A stretch of DNA of 26,368 nucleotides from CAYQSU01 sp964420325 (GTDB taxonomy: Bacteria; Pseudomonadota; Alphaproteobacteria; Rhodospirillales; Defluviicoccaceae). Within the stretch, counting starts at the first letter, position 1, and each line of letters opens with the position of its first letter. Where the stretch lies: contig CAYQSU010000049.1 of NCBI GenBank assembly GCA_964420325.1, forward strand, positions 1 to 26,368, written 5' to 3'. The notes below the pieces were generated by a model that saw nothing but the letters and a program-made list of their open reading frames with translations, had not been told where the DNA came from and did not search any database. Both the position numbers and the translations under genes were made by a program. Shown here in pieces: positions 23,296 to 26,368 of the stretch.

Positions 23296-23655
23296 ATGCC
23301 GCAGGTCGACGATGCGGACGAGAGGAACCTCAAGCAGCTCACGCTCGACGAGCTTCATGCCGCGCGCAACGACCTCTTGCGCATGGAGCGGGAGCAGGAG
23401 GCAAAGGTCGCCGGTCCGGCCGTGCTGACCAAGTACTATGACACCCTGGAGCAGATCCAGAACAGCATTCGCGACCTCGAGAACGCCGAGCTGATGGCCC
23501 TCTTGAAGCAGCTCGAGGCCAACGAGCGCGATCTCAAGAACGGGATCGAGGACTTGCAGGAGTCGCTCGCACGCATCGACAAGATAGAGAGCGTTCTCAA
23601 GAACGTGAGCAAGGTGCTCAAGGTCGTGGGCAAGGTGATGAAGTTCCTGGCCTAG
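23296..23655 (+). CDS. Unrecognised small helical protein with amphipathic C-terminus
   Basis: The 119-residue product has no recognisable family. It lacks a signal peptide and is predicted to be almost entirely helical. Residues 10-95 show regular hydrophobic spacing and many E, K, D, R and L residues, suggesting a coiled coil or helical hairpin. The last 24 residues (VLKNVSKVLKVVGKVMKFLA region) form a basic amphipathic helix that could bind a membrane or a partner. The ATG at 23296 has AGGAGGGGG 8 nt upstream. It follows the lipoprotein gene by 28 nt and precedes the EVE gene by 20 nt. Base composition is less GC-biased than its neighbours. Confidence 0.78.
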   Translation: MPQVDDADERNLKQLTLDELHAARNDLLRMEREQEAKVAGPAVLTKYYDTLEQIQNSIRDLENAELMALLKQLEANERDLKNGIEDLQESLARIDKIESVLKNVSKVLKVVGKVMKFLA

Positions 23656-23675
23656 GATCGGGCTGCGGCACGCGC

Positions 23676-24089
23676 ATGGCTTACTGGCTGGTGAAGTCCG
23701 AGCCGGCGATCTGGTCCTGGGACCGGCACGTCGCGGTCGGCGTCGAGCCGTGGGACGGGGTTCGCAACCATCAGGCCAGCAACAACATGAAGACGATGCG
23801 GCTCGGGGATCGCGCCTTTTTCTATCATTCCGGGGACGAGCGACGCATCGTCGGCGTGCTCGAGGTCGTCACGGAGTACCATCCCGATCCCACCGACGCG
23901 TCGGGGCGTTTCGGGATGGTGGATTTCAAGGCGCTCCGCCCGCTGGCCCGTCCCGTCCCGCTCGCCGAGATCAAGGCCGATCCCAGGCTCCACCACCTGG
24001 CGCTGGTCCGCCACAGCCGGCTCTCGGTGATGCCGATCGACGACGACGCCTGGCGCATTCTCTGCGCCCGGGGCGGCATCGATCCGTGA
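23676..24089 (+). CDS. EVE domain-containing protein (THYN1-like)
   Basis: The 137-residue protein is one EVE domain, a PUA-related fold thought to bind modified bases in RNA or DNA. It begins with AYWLVKSEPAIWSWD, the family's hallmark WLVKSEP, followed by WDGVRNHQASNNMKTMRLGDRAFFYHSGDERRIVGVLEV with the ASNNMK and FFYHS blocks that shape the binding pocket. VDFKALRPLARPVPLAEIK and LVRHSRLSVMPI complete it. Length is typical. The ATG at 23676 has no clear ribosome site and lies 20 nt after the preceding stop, so translational coupling is plausible. Confidence 0.93.
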   Translation: MAYWLVKSEPAIWSWDRHVAVGVEPWDGVRNHQASNNMKTMRLGDRAFFYHSGDERRIVGVLEVVTEYHPDPTDASGRFGMVDFKALRPLARPVPLAEIKADPRLHHLALVRHSRLSVMPIDDDAWRILCARGGIDP

Positions 24090-24090
24090 G

Positions 24091-24102
24091 CCGCGATCGC
24101 GG
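24091..24102. repeat. 12-bp perfect palindrome after the EVE gene
   Basis: CCGCGATCGCGG begins one base after the EVE stop codon. It has no loop as a hairpin, so a protein-binding site or chance in GC-rich DNA is likelier than a terminator. Confidence 0.3.
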
Positions 24103-24141
24103 ACACGCCCGCGAGTCGGGGCGACCGCCGCAGAACCGCGC

Positions 24142-24169
24142 TTGAGTTGCGACGCGATTCGGGGATAAT
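24142..24169 (+). promoter_or_regulatory. Candidate sigma-70 promoter for acs
   Basis: TTGAGT (24142-24147) and GATAAT (24164-24169) lie 16 nt apart in the 169-nt gap upstream of acs; the -10 matches five of six consensus bases. Start near 24176 would leave an 83-nt leader. No other gene-like signal is seen in this gap. Confidence 0.55.
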
Positions 24170-24258
24170 CCGGGGTTCATTGGGTTCGGGCATTCCTCAT
24201 TCGGCGTCGCGGGGGACCCCAACAAGCTGACGGCTGCAACAGGGAGGACGAGAGCGTC

Positions 24259-26199
24259 ATGGCAGAGCAGGTGTTTCCGGTACCCGAGGCTTTCGCCAAG
24301 GACACGTGGTGCACGAACGAGCAGTATCTCGAGATGTACAGGCGGTCGATCGGGGACTCGGCGGGGTTCTGGGCCGAGCAGGCGAAACGGATCGACTGGA
24401 TCAAGCCGTTCACCAAGGTCCGGGACGTCAGCTTTCAACCGCCGGTCCACATCCGGTGGTTCTATGACGGCACCCTGAACGTCTCCGCCAACTGCCTCGA
24501 TCGCCACCTGGCGAAGCGCGGCGATCAGGTCGCGCTGCTCTGGGAAGGCGATGACCCGAGCGTCAGCAAGTCGGTAACCTACCGGCAGCTGCACGCCGAG
24601 GTGTGCAAGTTCGCCAATGCGCTCAAGGGGCTCGGCGTAAAGAAGGGCGACCGGGTGACGATCTACCTGCCGATGATCCTGGAGCTGCCGGTCGCCATGC
24701 TGGCCTGCGCGCGCATCGGCGCCATCCACTCGGTGGTGTTCGGCGGGTTCTCTCCGGATTCGCTGTCTGGCCGCATCCAGGACTGTGATTCCTCGATCCT
24801 AATCACCTCCGACCAGGGACTGCGCGGCGGCCGGCCGATCCCGCTTAAGGCCAACGCCGACGCAGCGCTCAAATCCTGTCCGACGGTTCAGAAATGTATC
24901 GTCGTCAAGCATGTGGGCGGCGACGTCGCTTGGACCCGCGGGCGCGATCTTTGGTACCACGACCTCATGGCCAACGCCTCTGCCGACTGCCCGCCGGAGG
25001 AGATGAGCGCCGAGGACCCCCTGTTCATCCTCTACACCTCCGGATCGACCGGCAAGCCGAAGGGCGTTCTGCACACCACCGGCGGCTACCTGGTCTACAC
25101 GTCGATGACCCATCAGTACGTGTTCGACTACAAGGACGGCGATGTCTACTGGTGCACCGCCGACATCGGCTGGGTCACCGGGCACAGCTATATCGTTTAC
25201 GGCCCGCTCGCCAACGGCGCCATCTCGATGATGTTCGAGGGCGTCCCCAACTATCCGGATCCGTCCCGCTTCTGGCAGATCTGCGACAAGCACAAGGTCA
25301 AGATCATCTACACGGCGCCGACCGCGATCCGCGCCCTGATGCGCGAGGGCGAGGAGTGGGTGAAGAAGACCAGCCGCACGTCTCTGAAGCTCCTCGGAAC
25401 CGTCGGCGAGCCCATCAATCCGGAAGCGTGGATGTGGTACTACAACGTCGTCGGGGAAGGCCGCTGCCCCATCGTCGACACCTGGTGGCAGACCGAGACG
25501 GGCGGCATCCTCATCACCCCGCTTCCGGGAGCGACGGCGCTCAAGCCGGGCTCGGCGACACGGCCGTTCTTCGGCGTCCAGCCGGTCATCGTCGATGCCG
25601 ACGGCAAGGACCTGCCGGGTGCGACCTCGGGCAACCTCTGCCTCGTCGATGCCTGGCCCGGGATGATGCGGACGGTGTTCCGCGACCATGACCGGTTCGT
25701 GCAGACCTACTTCAGCACCTACCCGGGCAAGTACTTCACCGGCGACGGCTGCCGTCGCGACGGGGATGGCTACTACTGGATTACCGGCCGCGTCGACGAC
25801 GTCATCAACGTCTCCGGCCACCGCCTCGGCACCGCCGAGGTCGAGAGCGCGCTGGTGTCGCACGCGGCGGTCTCCGAGTCGGCGGTGGTCGGCTACCCGC
25901 ACGACATCAAGGGGCAGGGCATCTACGCCTACGTCACCTTGAAGGTCGGCTACGCGTACACCGACGAGCTCAAGAAGGAGCTGGTCAAGCACGTCCGCAC
26001 GGAGATCGGGCCGATCGCCTCGCCCGACGTCATCCAGTGGGCCCCCGGCCTGCCCAAGACCCGTTCGGGCAAGATCATGCGGCGCATCCTGCGCAAGATC
26101 GCCGAGGGCGCCACCGACGGCCTGGGCGACATCAGCACGCTGGCCGATCCCTCCGTCGTGGAGCACCTGGTCGAAGAGGCCGGCAACGTCAAGCGATGA
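24259..26199 (+). CDS. acs: Acetyl-CoA synthetase (AMP-forming)
   Basis: This 646-residue cytoplasmic enzyme activates acetate to acetyl-CoA via acetyl-AMP. Family features are in order: PPVHIRWFYDGTLNVSANCLDRH near the N-terminus, GAIHSVVFGGFSPDSL, the P-loop-like YTSGSTGKPKG at about 258-268, WCTADIGWVTGHSYIVYGPL, VDTWWQTETGG, YFTGDGCRRDGDGYYWITGRVDDVINVSGHRLGTAE with the hinge Asp, and the C-terminal PKTRSGKIMRR with K605, the lysine acetylated in other bacteria to switch Acs off. Length matches the family. It has its own promoter and a strong 3' hairpin, so it is probably monocistronic. A probable MFS transporter follows. Confidence 0.97.
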   Translation: MAEQVFPVPEAFAKDTWCTNEQYLEMYRRSIGDSAGFWAEQAKRIDWIKPFTKVRDVSFQPPVHIRWFYDGTLNVSANCLDRHLAKRGDQVALLWEGDDPSVSKSVTYRQLHAEVCKFANALKGLGVKKGDRVTIYLPMILELPVAMLACARIGAIHSVVFGGFSPDSLSGRIQDCDSSILITSDQGLRGGRPIPLKANADAALKSCPTVQKCIVVKHVGGDVAWTRGRDLWYHDLMANASADCPPEEMSAEDPLFILYTSGSTGKPKGVLHTTGGYLVYTSMTHQYVFDYKDGDVYWCTADIGWVTGHSYIVYGPLANGAISMMFEGVPNYPDPSRFWQICDKHKVKIIYTAPTAIRALMREGEEWVKKTSRTSLKLLGTVGEPINPEAWMWYYNVVGEGRCPIVDTWWQTETGGILITPLPGATALKPGSATRPFFGVQPVIVDADGKDLPGATSGNLCLVDAWPGMMRTVFRDHDRFVQTYFSTYPGKYFTGDGCRRDGDGYYWITGRVDDVINVSGHRLGTAEVESALVSHAAVSESAVVGYPHDIKGQGIYAYVTLKVGYAYTDELKKELVKHVRTEIGPIASPDVIQWAPGLPKTRSGKIMRRILRKIAEGATDGLGDISTLADPSVVEHLVEEAGNVKR

Positions 26200-26215
26200 G
26201 CCGGTGACCGCGCCG

Positions 26216-26254
26216 GTGCGCCGCCCCCCGAGGAACGACGCGGGGGCGGCGCAC
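26216..26254 (+). terminator. Strong GC hairpin after acs
   Basis: GTGCGCCGCCCCC (26216-26228) is perfectly complementary to GGGGGCGGCGCAC (26242-26254), a 13-bp stem starting 17 nt after the acs stop. The T-run after it is poor, but the stem is the longest in the window and its position is that of a terminator. Confidence 0.65.
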
Positions 26255-26308
26255 CACTGCGTGGGGTTCTCAGGGTCCCGGCGAGCGGCCGGGTAAGGAG
26301 CTTTCCGC

Positions 26309-26368
26309 ATGCAAGCGTCAGGCAACGCCAGAACCCTCAACCGCTGGTGGATCGTCGCCGGCGGCGTC
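26309..26368 (+). CDS. Probable MFS transporter, OFA-type, N-terminus only
   Basis: An ATG at 26309 with AAGGAG 8 nt upstream opens a frame that runs off the window after 20 codons. The visible residues end in NRWWIVAGGV, which resembles the first membrane helix of MFS transporters of the oxalate/formate antiporter (OFA) family, where an NRW(L/W)IV(A/V)G start is common. Twenty residues are too few for certainty. A transporter for a small carboxylate beside acs would make sense. Confidence 0.5.
   Translation, partial: MQASGNARTLNRWWIVAGGV

Overview
The window is GC-rich, densely packed chromosomal DNA. It looks alphaproteobacterial, most likely from a Rhodospirillales-like lineage. The evidence is a SAM-II riboswitch in front of metZ, a hemC-hemD-mitofilin(Mic60)-hemY cluster divergent from tsaD-gpsA, a COG2908 phosphoesterase of the rhizobial PlcP type overlapping a GT4 glycosyltransferase, and a two-subunit 2-oxoacid:ferredoxin oxidoreductase. 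The placement is by gene content only; no marker phylogeny could be run. I see no phage, transposon, integrase or CRISPR array.

Layout. 1-3.5 kb: the 3' end of an unrecognised gene, then on the minus strand yihY, tldD and glsB. 3.6-5.05 kb: promoter, SAM-II riboswitch, hairpin and metZ on the plus strand. 5.0-9.9 kb (minus): korA-korB (2-oxoacid:ferredoxin oxidoreductase), a ferredoxin-NADP reductase and a rhodanese protein. 10.1-11.4 kb (plus): tldE/pmbA, the partner of tldD. 11.5-14.4 kb: a lipid kinase divergent from a PlcP-like phosphoesterase and a glycosyltransferase that overlap by 73 nt. 14.5-15.2 kb: an unrecognised membrane-anchored protein. 15.26-15.37 kb: tRNA-Thr(CGU) with its own promoter. 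15.4-19.8 kb (minus): hemC, hemD, a Mic60/mitofilin homologue and hemY. 19.8-24.1 kb (plus): tsaD, gpsA, a YciI-like gene, two unrecognised genes (a lipoprotein and a small helical protein) and an EVE-domain gene. 24.1-26.2 kb: acs with its own promoter and a strong 3' hairpin. The window ends 20 codons into a probable MFS transporter of the OFA type.

How the genes fit together. The KorAB/Fpr group can pass electrons from 2-oxoacid decarboxylation through ferredoxin to NADP. TldD and TldE are two halves of one protease, encoded 8 kb apart. The phosphoesterase, glycosyltransferase and lipid kinase all plausibly act on diacylglycerol, making it, glycosylating it or re-phosphorylating it. The promoters of the kinase and the phosphoesterase interleave so that only one could be occupied at a time. 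This is the most attractive regulatory hypothesis here. The two unrecognised genes inside the tsaD-gpsA-yciI-EVE run are the best candidates for something undescribed.
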